Source: Calditrichia bacterium (GTDB lineage Bacteria > Calditrichota > Calditrichia > RBG-13-44-9). Taken from it: DNA of 5,711 bases. Where the stretch lies: assembly GCA_026991005.1 (NCBI GenBank), contig JALXCH010000327.1, positions 1 to 5,711 on the forward strand, given 5' to 3'. A program made the translations under genes and the position numbers. The first letter of the stretch is position 1. Each line of letters starts with the position of its first letter. The notes below the pieces were generated by a model, which was given only the letters and a program-made list of their open reading frames with translations, did no database searches and was not told where the DNA came from. Of the stretch, positions 1-5,711 are shown piece after piece.

Positions 1-2102
1 CTCAAATCCTGTTTCGTTGTTTCGCCCGTGTCCCAGTTGTACTGATACAGTGTAAATTTACGGAAGTAATTGTTGTTGTAAGAAAAATTGCCGCTGACCT
101 CCCAGTGGGAGCTCATCCGCCAGCGCAGGGAGGTTTCCACACCCCGATGCACCGTCTCCTCGGCATTTCCCCGGATGGGGAATCCATCCTCATCCACCTG
201 GCCGTAAGGTACAATTTCGTTCCGGAAACTCATGTAAAATAAGTTAATTTTTGCCGAGAACCGATCTCCCAGATATCCCCATCCCAGCTCGTAATCCCAC
301 AGCTTTTCCGGTTTCACCACCGGATTTTTCCAGCAGATGTAATCCACCTGGCCGTTACGGTACACGGTATCTGCCTGTGTGAATAGGGGATGAACCCCCA
401 GGTCATCCGGCCCCTGCCACACATCGTACAGTTCGTTATCTGCCGGTTCCCGCTGGGCGAAAGAAGCATTGAGGTAGAGATTCATTTTAGAGGTTAGATT
501 GTAATTTACCCCGAAGCGGGGATTAAAGAAGTTGTAATCGACCTGGAAGCGATGTCGGTACTCACCGCTAAAGTTCCCGGCAGCTCCGTGATGGAAGGTG
601 TAGCCAATGTGCTGGGAATACAGGTTTACCATCACCGTGAGAGGCCGGAAGGGATGGAAGAGCTCGTTGGCATAAAGGGTGAAGTACGATTTTTCTCCGT
701 AGTACTGGTAATACTTCATTCCGGGACGGAAGGAGGGAATATTGGTTTCCACCCATTTTACTTCGCCCCAATGGTCGCTGCGGAAACCGCTTAAATAGGT
801 GCCCACGGTAAGCTCTCCGCCCGTGTGCTGCCAACCTAACTGGCCAACCCAACCTACCTGATCTTTGGTAACCCATTTCTGGCGAATGAGGTCGCTGCGG
901 CTGCCATCGTCCCGGGGAATGAGTCCGTATTCCCACAAATTGCGGTGCGATTTGTACGTTTCGTAATACCCGCTTCCGTGAATGTAAAACAGGGTGTTGT
1001 TCAAAGTCAGATGTTTTGCCAGATAGTAAGTATGGTGCAGTTCAAAGTGGGGCTGGCTGAAATGGTCGATTGTGTTGGGATAGGTGATGGGATTGTGCCG
1101 ATGGTTCTCTCGCAGGGCATCTTCCGGCGACGCTTCCCAGGCGGCGTGAGTAATTTCCTTTCCGCCATACACATTTAACTGGGTGAAGGATTTTTCCCCG
1201 TAGCGGGAGATGGTGGCAAAGTAAGAGACGAGATCAGTACCGCTATTTTCCCGATAGCCATCGGAAAGAATGTGCGAAAAGCGAAACTGCGCCTGGTAGG
1301 TGTTGTTAATCAGGTTGGTGTTGATTTTGGCGCCGTACTTGCGGGTTCGGTAGCTACCCAGATAGCTCATCACCTCGGCTCCGGGACGCTGCAGGTTTCG
1401 CACAGTTACCAGGTTGAGGCTTCCTCCAAACGTGGCTACCCCGTACACGGAACTCCCCACACCGCGCTGCAATTGCACGTCCTCCAGACTCTCGGCAAAA
1501 TCGGGCATATCCACCCAGTACACCTGATGGTCTTCGGGGTCGTTTAAGGGGATACCGTTAATCATCACCCCAACCCGACTCTGGTCGTATCCCCGAACTT
1601 TCAGGTAAGTGTAGCCGGTGGGACTTCCGGCATCGGCGTAGGAATACACATTGGGAATTTCGGTGAGGAGCAAGGGGATGTCCTGCACCGAGTAATTTTC
1701 CTTGATGTATCGGGCAGGAAGGTTGGAGAAGGTCACCGGAGTTTCCCGCTCCCGGGCGCGGGTGGCAGAGACCACCACTTCCTGACCGGGAAGCACCTCC
1801 GGTTCCAGCCGGATGGTGAACTCCCGGCTTTCCCCTTCCTGCAAGCGGAACGATTGTTTAAACACCCGGTAACCCAGGTAGCTCACGCTTAACAGATGCT
1901 TCCCCGCCGGAACGTTTTTCAGAATGAACAGCCCCTCCGCATCGGTTGTGGTGCCCTTGTTCAAATCTTCGAGCACCACATTGGCGGCAGGCAGGGGAAT
2001 TCCTGTGGAAGCATCTTCCACTTTTCCACGAATGGTTCCTGTTTGCGCAAAAAGGCTGGTTGACAGCAGAAACAACACGAACCCGAAAATAACCCGTTTC
2101 AT
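1..2102 (-). CDS. TonB-dependent outer-membrane receptor, predicted thiamine-type transporter (3' end outside window)
   Basis: Reading the minus strand from the ATG at 2102 gives 700 uninterrupted codons to the window edge, so the C-terminus is missing. Residues 1-20 (MKRVIFGFVLFLLSTSLFAQ) form a signal peptide. Residues 22-100 match a carboxypeptidase-regulatory-like beta-sandwich (IRGKVEDASTGIPLPAANV, then DAEGLFILKNVPAG and VSYLGY), a common N-terminal extension of FCB-group receptors. A TonB-box-like stretch EVVVSATR lies near 108-115. The plug follows to about 235, with VRGYDQSRVGVMINGIPLND and VQLQRGVGSSVYGVATFGG. The rest is aromatic-rich with alternating hydrophobic residues, as in a 22-strand barrel. 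Such receptors use TonB/ExbBD energy to import scarce ligands. The substrate is inferred from the TPP riboswitch in its leader; THI-element-linked TonB receptors are known in Bacteroidota as thiamine transporters (omr1/OMthi type). The start is supported by AGGAGGG seven bases upstream and by the signal peptide. Confidence 0.95.
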   Translation of the reverse strand, partial: MKRVIFGFVLFLLSTSLFAQTGTIRGKVEDASTGIPLPAANVVLEDLNKGTTTDAEGLFILKNVPAGKHLLSVSYLGYRVFKQSFRLQEGESREFTIRLEPEVLPGQEVVVSATRARERETPVTFSNLPARYIKENYSVQDIPLLLTEIPNVYSYADAGSPTGYTYLKVRGYDQSRVGVMINGIPLNDPEDHQVYWVDMPDFAESLEDVQLQRGVGSSVYGVATFGGSLNLVTVRNLQRPGAEVMSYLGSYRTRKYGAKINTNLINNTYQAQFRFSHILSDGYRENSGTDLVSYFATISRYGEKSFTQLNVYGGKEITHAAWEASPEDALRENHRHNPITYPNTIDHFSQPHFELHHTYYLAKHLTLNNTLFYIHGSGYYETYKSHRNLWEYGLIPRDDGSRSDLIRQKWVTKDQVGWVGQLGWQHTGGELTVGTYLSGFRSDHWGEVKWVETNIPSFRPGMKYYQYYGEKSYFTLYANELFHPFRPLTVMVNLYSQHIGYTFHHGAAGNFSGEYRHRFQVDYNFFNPRFGVNYNLTSKMNLYLNASFAQREPADNELYDVWQGPDDLGVHPLFTQADTVYRNGQVDYICWKNPVVKPEKLWDYELGWGYLGDRFSAKINLFYMSFRNEIVPYGQVDEDGFPIRGNAEETVHRGVETSLRWRMSSHWEVSGNFSYNNNYFRKFTLYQYNWDTGETTKQDL

Positions 2103-2109
2103 ACGATAG

Positions 2110-2116
2110 CCCTCCT
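2110..2116 (-). promoter_or_regulatory. Strong Shine-Dalgarno site of the TonB receptor
   Basis: The minus strand reads AGGAGGG, seven bases before the ATG at 2102, which fixes the receptor start. It lies only a few bases past the U-tract of the leader terminator. A terminated transcript would therefore end just before the ribosome binding site, so control is most likely transcriptional rather than by hiding this site. Confidence 0.85.
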
Positions 2117-2120
2117 GAAA

Positions 2121-2151
2121 TAAAAAAACCGTTTTCCACGCAGGAAACGGC
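2121..2151 (-). terminator. Intrinsic terminator of the TPP riboswitch (expression platform)
   Basis: On the minus strand CCGTTTCC (2150-2143) pairs with GGAAAACGG (2137-2129), leaving one bulged A, around a TGCGT loop. Seven T residues follow directly (2128-2122). This is a textbook Rho-independent terminator between the aptamer and the receptor's ribosome binding site. Its 5' arm is also the perfect complement of GGAAACGG at 2200-2193 in the aptamer's 3' end, so it can be captured in an antiterminator when TPP is absent. Confidence 0.88.
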
Positions 2152-2181
2152 TTGGCTCAAAAAACGGGAGAAATGTCTCGG

Positions 2182-2280
2182 GTTCTTGAGCTCCGTTTCC
2201 TACGCTGGTATTACCCAGTTCAGGTTCAAGGGGTCATTTCTCAGCCCTCGTTTCCGAGAGCACCCCCACGGAGCGAGAAC
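2182..2280 (-). promoter_or_regulatory. TPP riboswitch aptamer (THI element)
   Basis: The minus strand holds every conserved THI-box block in order. P1 is GCTCCGT (2274-2268) paired with ACGGAGC (2196-2190), and GTTCT/AGAAC can extend it outward. GGGGGTGC follows and its G run pairs with ACCCC near 2234-2230 as P2. P3 is a short hairpin, CTCTCG/CGAGGG, closed by a GAAA tetraloop. CTGAGA (2244-2239) is the conserved pyrimidine-binding segment. CCTTGAACCTGA and then TGGGTAATACCAGCGTAGG (2217-2199) form P4/P5, which binds the pyrophosphate through Mg2+. No optional P3a is present, so the aptamer is compact. In this family, binding of thiamine pyrophosphate stabilises P1 and lowers expression. 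A terminator and the start of a TonB receptor lie directly downstream, so it should repress thiamine uptake when TPP is plentiful. Confidence 0.96.
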
Positions 2281-2309
2281 AATATACTATTCAATATGAA
2301 AAGACGCAA
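2281..2309 (-). promoter_or_regulatory. Predicted sigma70-like promoter of the riboswitch/receptor transcript
   Basis: On the minus strand TTGCGT (2309-2304) resembles a -35 box and TATATT (2286-2281) a -10 box, with an ideal 17-base spacer. Transcription would start at about 2274-2276, right at the 5' strand of aptamer helix P1. This placement supports the assignment, because the aptamer would begin almost at the 5' end of the RNA. It was found by eye, and other AT-rich boxes lie close by. Confidence 0.6.
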
Positions 2310-2425
2310 TGGGTGCTTTAAAAAATTGTTGCTGCTCCCGAATGGAAAATTGCGGTAATTGGTTTTGAGAATTGATTCTCCGGGAAGGGATTTTCTTGGG
2401 GCGATTGGTTTTACCGGTTAGAAGT
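2281..2425. other. Intergenic region between glycosyltransferase stop and riboswitch
   Basis: This 145-base gap holds the predicted receptor promoter at its left end. The rest is AT-rich and shows no gene. ATTGGTTTT occurs twice (2358-2366 and 2404-2412). GAGAATTGATTCTC (2367-2380) is a small perfect palindrome, but on the minus strand it gives only a 5-bp stem with no following T run. No convincing terminator for the glycosyltransferase is visible. Confidence 0.5.
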
Positions 2426-3607
2426 TCATTCCTCGGGGAGATTCAGGAGTTCCCGGTACACGCGGATGGTGCGGGCTGCTACCACGTTCCAGGCGTATTG
2501 TTCCAGCACTCGCCGCCTGCCAGCCCATCCCAGACGATGGCGGAGGGATTCATCTTCTAATAAAATTTGCAATTTCTTACGGAGGGCTGCCACGTCCCCT
2601 TCGGGAAAAACCAGACCGGCATTGCCCAGCACGTTGGGGATCTCTCCGCAACTGGAGCCAATGACCGGCACCCCGCTGGACATGGCTTCAATCAGTACCC
2701 GGCCAAATTTTTCCACCCAATTGGGGCGCGTTAGGGAAGGCAGTACGAAGATGTCCATGCAGTTCATATACTGAGCCACCTCTTCGTGACTGGCCGAGGG
2801 GATAATGAAAAGTTCCACTCCCAGGCGCACGGCCTGCTTTTTCAGCTCTTCTCGCATGGCACCATCGCCGACTACCAGCAATCTGACCGGTAATCCTTCC
2901 AGCGCCTGAAGGAGTAAATGTACTCCTTTGTGCTCTACCAGACTTCCTACAAATCCCACCAGCAGTTTATCTTCTGTTTTTAGCTTGCCACACAGTTCCG
3001 GAAGCTGACGGGGACGAAATGCTTCGCTATTGACGCCGTGGGTGATAATTTCCACCCGGCCCTGATACCCTTTTTGCCGCAGCACCTCCACGGCCATGCC
3101 ATTCCGGGCCAGAATCGCATCGGCATGGCGCAGAACGTATTTTTCCACCAGATTGAATGGCGGAGGATAATTCTTGAACTGATGCTGAGAGGCGTGAAGT
3201 ACCAGCTTGCTGTGTGGGGAGTAGCGGTTGCGCAGGCGGGCAATCTGCCAGCTCCCCAGGTTAAACACCTCGTTCTCCATATCGATAATGTCCGGCTGGT
3301 ACTCGATGAGCAGGAATTTCAGATGAGAGCGAAACATGGCAAGATGCAAATTGCCCGCAAACCAGATTTTCCCAACGACGATATCGTACAGTTCGTCGAA
3401 ATCTTTTTCCAGGTACCGGCGCTCCCGGCTCCAGAGTTCCTTCCAGTAAGGTGGTACCAGCACCCGTACCTCCCATCCGCTCTGGCGGGCAATTTCGTGG
3501 GGCAGCGTCTGGTAGAATTTCTGAATGAAGGATGTAAAGGAAATCATTAACACTTTTACTGCGGGAGTTCGTTTCACTTGCGCTCCTTTTTTACTGTTCA
3601 CAGTCAT
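2426..3607 (-). CDS. GT4-like glycosyltransferase (GT-B fold, glycosyltransferase group 1)
   Basis: This 393-residue protein has the length and layout of a two-domain GT-B retaining glycosyltransferase, which moves a sugar from an NDP- or GDP-sugar to a glycan or lipid acceptor at the cytoplasmic face of the membrane. The C-terminal half carries the donor-site signature: ITHGVNSEAFRP (188-199), GFVGSLVEHKG with Lys227 in the phosphate-contacting position, VVGDGAMREEL (245-255), and E-x7-E at Glu299 and Glu307 in EKFGRVLIEAMSSGVPVIGS. In the first of these donor motifs the usual Arg is replaced (GSLVEHKG rather than GRLxxxKG). The N-terminal acceptor domain is less typical (ISFTSFIQKFYQTLPHEIA, then VLVPPYWKELW). 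The flippase upstream on the same strand suggests a surface-glycan role; the specific sugar cannot be read. The start is ambiguous: a GTG at codon 11 (3577) has the better ribosome site (AAAGGAG, five to six bases before it), while the ATG at 3607 has only GGAAGAG. The protein is 383 residues if GTG is used. Confidence 0.93.
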   Translation of the reverse strand: MTVNSKKGAQVKRTPAVKVLMISFTSFIQKFYQTLPHEIARQSGWEVRVLVPPYWKELWSRERRYLEKDFDELYDIVVGKIWFAGNLHLAMFRSHLKFLLIEYQPDIIDMENEVFNLGSWQIARLRNRYSPHSKLVLHASQHQFKNYPPPFNLVEKYVLRHADAILARNGMAVEVLRQKGYQGRVEIITHGVNSEAFRPRQLPELCGKLKTEDKLLVGFVGSLVEHKGVHLLLQALEGLPVRLLVVGDGAMREELKKQAVRLGVELFIIPSASHEEVAQYMNCMDIFVLPSLTRPNWVEKFGRVLIEAMSSGVPVIGSSCGEIPNVLGNAGLVFPEGDVAALRKKLQILLEDESLRHRLGWAGRRRVLEQYAWNVVAARTIRVYRELLNLPEE

Positions 3608-3783
3608 ATTTTCTCTTCCACGTTCCTTTTACCCCTTGCGGAAATTGACCCGAAAGGTTTACTCCTGTGCCGGAGACTTCGGTGTTCAGTACTTTTTATA
3701 GATTTATTATCGGATGCCGGAAGCGAGGCTGTACCGCTTCTCTTAATTCCCGCAATATTAAGGGAACTTCCACATGGGAAAAT
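3608..3783. other. Intergenic region between flippase stop and glycosyltransferase start
   Basis: These 176 bases contain no plausible gene. The minus strand has an AT-rich patch, GATAATAAATCTATAAAAAG (3711-3692), that could hold a -10 box for the glycosyltransferase, but no good -35 sequence stands at the right distance. A 6-bp dyad, GAAGCG/CGCTTC (3720-3725 and 3735-3740), could form a hairpin but has no T run on either strand, so I do not call a terminator. Whether the two genes share a transcript is open. Confidence 0.4.
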
Positions 3784-5277
3784 TTACTCACCACCCGGTT
3801 CCGGACGAAATCGCCGTTTGACCATTTCCAGCAGCATCACCAGATGTTCCCAGCGCAGCAGGCGGAAGGCGAAAGAGAGACCCAGATACACCGCTGCTCC
3901 CAAAACGACCTTCACGACCAATCCCGGAGAGCGGGTAATGAGCAGAATGCCCAGCGCCATTCCTCCGGTGCTGATTCCGATTTTTCCCAGTTCGGAAAGG
4001 GAAGGAAAAGGCACCTGCAAACTGCGCAATTCCCATACGGAAAGAATTACGGCAACGATTTCGGAGATTAATGTCGCGATACCGGCACCAATCAAATCGT
4101 AAGGAGGAATAAGCAAGTAATTCAAAACCACATTTACCAGCATGGAAATGGCGGCGATGACGGCAAAACGGTGCTGTTTTCCGGTGGCGTTCAGTACAAT
4201 CATCAAGTGCATTTTCAGGAAGATGAAGATGAGGGCAATGCTTAACCAGCGTAGTACGGGCACATTGACCAGATATTCCGGAGTAAACAACCATTGAATA
4301 ATGGGACGTGCCAGGAGCGCCAGGGCAACACCAATCGGAAGGGAAATCCACAATAGGAATAGAAAGGATTGGCGGAAGGTGCGCCGAAAACGTTCCATTT
4401 CCGAAATGAAAAGAGCCGAAAGTGCCGGGAAAAGCGCCATCACCAGGTTTTCCGGAATGAAGGTGAGGCTTTCCACCAGCTTGCGGGCTACACTGTAGTA
4501 AGCCACCATGGACTCACCATGGAAAATTTTCAGCATCACCGTGTCAATGCGTCCGGAGATGGTGGCGAACAGGTACATCAGGGCGAAGGGGTAAGAGAGT
4601 TTCAGAATGCCCCAGGTGGCTGCATTGAACCAGCGCCAGTGAATGCGTTGAAAGAAGCGGCGCATGAATAAAAAAGCGACCAGTGCTTTTAAAAATTCAA
4701 TAGCAGTAAAACTCCACAATAGGGTGGTGAGATGGGCGCGAAGCTTCCAGAGGAGGAGACTGACCAGCAGCATGGCAAGCCGCTCGAATAGATTGACCAA
4801 GGTTTCAAATTCCATCTTTTCGAACGCCCGGAAGACGGAAATAAAATGACGGCTGAAATTGTCGAACACCAGGTAGATGCTGAAGATGCGAATGGCTCGA
4901 ATGACTGATGCTTCCCAGTGGAAAAATCCCACCAATCCATTGAGAAACAACAGAACCAATCCCGAAAGTAGGGTGACCAGCGGGATGGAGGTTCCCAGAA
5001 ATTCGTTAATGCGCGCTTTGTTGCGGGCAATGTCCCGGGTGAGCAGGGAGTTTAATCCCAGATTGGCAAAAATCATAAATAGCGCCACAAAGGCCAGAGC
5101 AAAGCTGAAAGTACCAAATTCCGCTGAAGTGAGCATGCGGGTTAAGATGAGCACCAGCCCGAAGTTAATCAATTTGGTGAGAATCTGGCTGAGGAAAAGC
5201 ACCAGGGTGTTTTTAACAATGCGTTGATTCGGGTGGCTCTCGCCAGAATGCACTGTGTGTCCGCTTTTCGCTTCCAT
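3784..5277 (-). CDS. Wzx/RfbX-type polysaccharide (lipid-linked oligosaccharide) flippase, MOP superfamily
   Basis: This 497-residue, very hydrophobic protein has about 12-14 predicted membrane helices, roughly at 23-46, 56-78, 98-118, 127-148, 160-178, 183-206, 225-245, 272-292, 304-325, 341-362, 370-390, 394-415, 431-449 and 453-474. Its length is usual for the family. Family-like features include an N-terminal helix opening (KNTLVLFLSQILTKLINFGL) followed by LTRMLTSAEFGTFSFALA, an early-loop GLNSLLTRDIARNKAR, the charged SGRIDTVMLKIF in the middle, and LNATGKQHRFAVIAAISMLVN followed by the NYLLIPPYDLIGAGIATLISE block. Proteins of this family move undecaprenyl- or similar lipid-linked glycans from the cytoplasmic to the outer leaflet of the inner membrane for O-antigen, capsule or exopolysaccharide assembly. 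A downstream glycosyltransferase fits such a pathway, but no polymerase or ligase is in view. No Shine-Dalgarno site is visible before the ATG at 5277, so the first 20 or so hydrophilic residues may be over-called. MurJ or another MOP subfamily is less likely. Confidence 0.92.
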   Translation of the reverse strand: MEAKSGHTVHSGESHPNQRIVKNTLVLFLSQILTKLINFGLVLILTRMLTSAEFGTFSFALAFVALFMIFANLGLNSLLTRDIARNKARINEFLGTSIPLVTLLSGLVLLFLNGLVGFFHWEASVIRAIRIFSIYLVFDNFSRHFISVFRAFEKMEFETLVNLFERLAMLLVSLLLWKLRAHLTTLLWSFTAIEFLKALVAFLFMRRFFQRIHWRWFNAATWGILKLSYPFALMYLFATISGRIDTVMLKIFHGESMVAYYSVARKLVESLTFIPENLVMALFPALSALFISEMERFRRTFRQSFLFLLWISLPIGVALALLARPIIQWLFTPEYLVNVPVLRWLSIALIFIFLKMHLMIVLNATGKQHRFAVIAAISMLVNVVLNYLLIPPYDLIGAGIATLISEIVAVILSVWELRSLQVPFPSLSELGKIGISTGGMALGILLITRSPGLVVKVVLGAAVYLGLSFAFRLLRWEHLVMLLEMVKRRFRPEPGGE

Positions 5278-5489
5278 GCAGGCAATTTACAACGAAAGTC
5301 CGAGTTTGAGAAATGCAAAATTTGGAAAATGGAAGTGGTTGACTGATTGAGATGTTTAAATTCCGGAAATATTCCGGGATTAAACTTGCACCTTCTGGGC
5401 CAGTCGCCTAAATTCCGGACACATTGAGGAAAGAAATCGTTGCGGAAATTGAAAGCATCACGCATTGTGAGAGGGAATCATTTAACTCG
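5278..5489. promoter_or_regulatory. Divergent intergenic region (flippase / Omp85-like gene)
   Basis: These 212 bases lie between two genes transcribed away from each other, so promoters for both should be here. I found no strong sigma70 pair. On the plus strand TTGCGG (5440-5445) lies 17 bases before CATTGT (5463-5468), a weak match. The region has three copies of ATTCCGG (5360-5366, 5371-5377, 5412-5418). The first two sit one helical turn apart within a longer dyad. Confidence 0.45.
5354..5385. repeat. Nested inverted repeat, possible operator or hairpin
   Basis: The plus strand reads GTTTAA (5354-5359), ATT, CCGGAA (5363-5368), ATA, TTCCGG (5372-5377), GA, TTAAAC (5380-5385). Both the inner and outer 6-base arms are perfect inverted pairs, centred near 5370. 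It lies about 93 bases from the flippase start and about 105 bases before the Omp85-like start. The symmetry suits a dimeric repressor site. A hairpin is possible, but no T run follows on either strand, so a terminator is unlikely. Confidence 0.5.
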
Positions 5490-5711
5490 ATGAAACAAAC
5501 TATACGCCTATTATTCTGGATTGGAATTTTTATTTGGTGGAGCTTCCTCCCGGCGAAATCATCCAGGGAGATGCACATCGTGAGGGTGAATTTTCAGGGA
5601 AACCGCACTTTTACCCGGGAGGAACTTCTTCAGGTAATTAAAATCCAAACTCCCGGACCTGTGGAGCGGATTTTCCTGCCCCAGAGCGGTACGCTTTTTC
5701 AGGATGCCATC
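5490..5711 (+). CDS. Omp85/BamA-family outer-membrane protein, N-terminal fragment (3' end outside window)
   Basis: The first 74 codons are present and the frame is open to the right edge. Residues 1 to about 25 (MKQTIRLLFWIGIFIWWSFLPAKS) form a signal peptide. Then MHIVRVNFQGNRTFTREELLQVIKI has the start of a POTRA domain: a beta strand, the conserved GNxxF/T turn, and a helix. LPQSGTLFQDAI resembles the segment that precedes POTRA helix 2 in BamA (usually xFxxxxIxxD). Omp85 proteins insert or export beta-barrel proteins at the outer membrane. BamA is the best-known member, but TamA-like or other POTRA-barrel proteins cannot be excluded from this fragment. The PVERIFLPQSG stretch between the first helix and LFQDAI looks longer than the usual short turn. 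The ribosome site is weak: GAGGG at 5471-5475 is about 14 bases from the ATG. No better in-frame start lies upstream, and the signal peptide supports this one. Confidence 0.78.
   Translation, partial: MKQTIRLLFWIGIFIWWSFLPAKSSREMHIVRVNFQGNRTFTREELLQVIKIQTPGPVERIFLPQSGTLFQDAI

Noticed and set aside
2182..2280. Cobalamin riboswitch (as for BtuB-type receptors)
   Set aside because: The blocks CTGAGA, CCTTGAACCTGA and TAATACCAGCGTAGG are those of the TPP element; no B12-box is present.
2152..2358. Small plus-strand open frame across the riboswitch region
   Set aside because: It runs antisense through the conserved TPP aptamer, whose composition explains it, and shows no ribosome site or recognisable protein features.
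2367..2380. Palindrome GAGAATTGATTCTC as a terminator for the glycosyltransferase
   Set aside because: The stem is only 5 bp with a 4-base loop, and on the minus strand it is followed by AAAACC rather than T residues.
3720..3740. GAAGCG/CGCTTC dyad as a terminator after the flippase
   Set aside because: The 6-bp stem has a 9-base loop and no T run on either strand.
3038..4102. Long plus-strand open frames opposite the glycosyltransferase and the flippase end (3038-3550, 3578-4102, 3667-4071)
   Set aside because: They are antisense to clear family genes, give low-complexity or unnatural protein sequence and have no recognisable domain.
1..5711. Mobile element, CRISPR array, tRNA or toxin-antitoxin genes
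   Set aside because: No transposase, regular repeat array, cloverleaf or small paired genes were seen; coding content is accounted for by four ordinary genes.

Overview
This window comes from a diderm (Gram-negative-type) bacterium. It holds an outer-membrane TonB-dependent receptor with a signal peptide ending in FAQ, the start of an Omp85/BamA-like protein with a POTRA domain, and a Wzx-type polysaccharide flippase beside a GT4-type glycosyltransferase. The receptor's N-terminal carboxypeptidase-regulatory-like domain (GxIRGKVxDxxTGxPLPxANVxLE) is typical of the FCB group (Bacteroidota, Ignavibacteriota, Calditrichota, KSB1-like lineages). Clear Shine-Dalgarno sequences in front of some genes, an ordinary sigma70-like promoter and mid-range GC fit a non-Bacteroidales member slightly better. 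This placement is an inference; there is no rRNA or phylogenetic marker here to settle it.

Layout. Positions 1-2102 (minus) are the first 700 residues of a TonB-dependent receptor, cut by the left window edge. Its leader, 2103-2309 (minus), holds a sigma70-like promoter, a complete TPP (THI-element) riboswitch aptamer, an intrinsic terminator and a strong ribosome binding site, in that order. Positions 2426-3607 (minus) encode a GT4 glycosyltransferase. Positions 3784-5277 (minus) encode a Wzx/RfbX-type flippase. A 212-bp intergenic region carries a long dyad and separates the flippase from a divergent, right-truncated Omp85/BamA-like gene (5490-5711, plus). All gaps between genes are shorter than 300 bases and are described as features.

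How the parts work together. The TPP riboswitch makes it very likely that the receptor imports thiamine or a thiamine precursor or derivative across the outer membrane and is switched off when cellular TPP is high. The sequence shows the whole switch: the 3' strand of aptamer helix P1 (GGAAACGGAGC) is perfectly complementary over 8 bases to the 5' arm of the terminator (CCGTTTCC). This gives mutually exclusive terminator and antiterminator folds. The glycosyltransferase and flippase look like part of a surface-polysaccharide or glycan locus and have no evident functional tie to thiamine. No terminator is visible between the glycosyltransferase and the riboswitch, so read-through from upstream would also pass through the switch. 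I see no mobile element, CRISPR array, tRNA or rRNA, and no clear sign of an undescribed multi-gene system. The riboswitch-controlled receptor is the most notable content.
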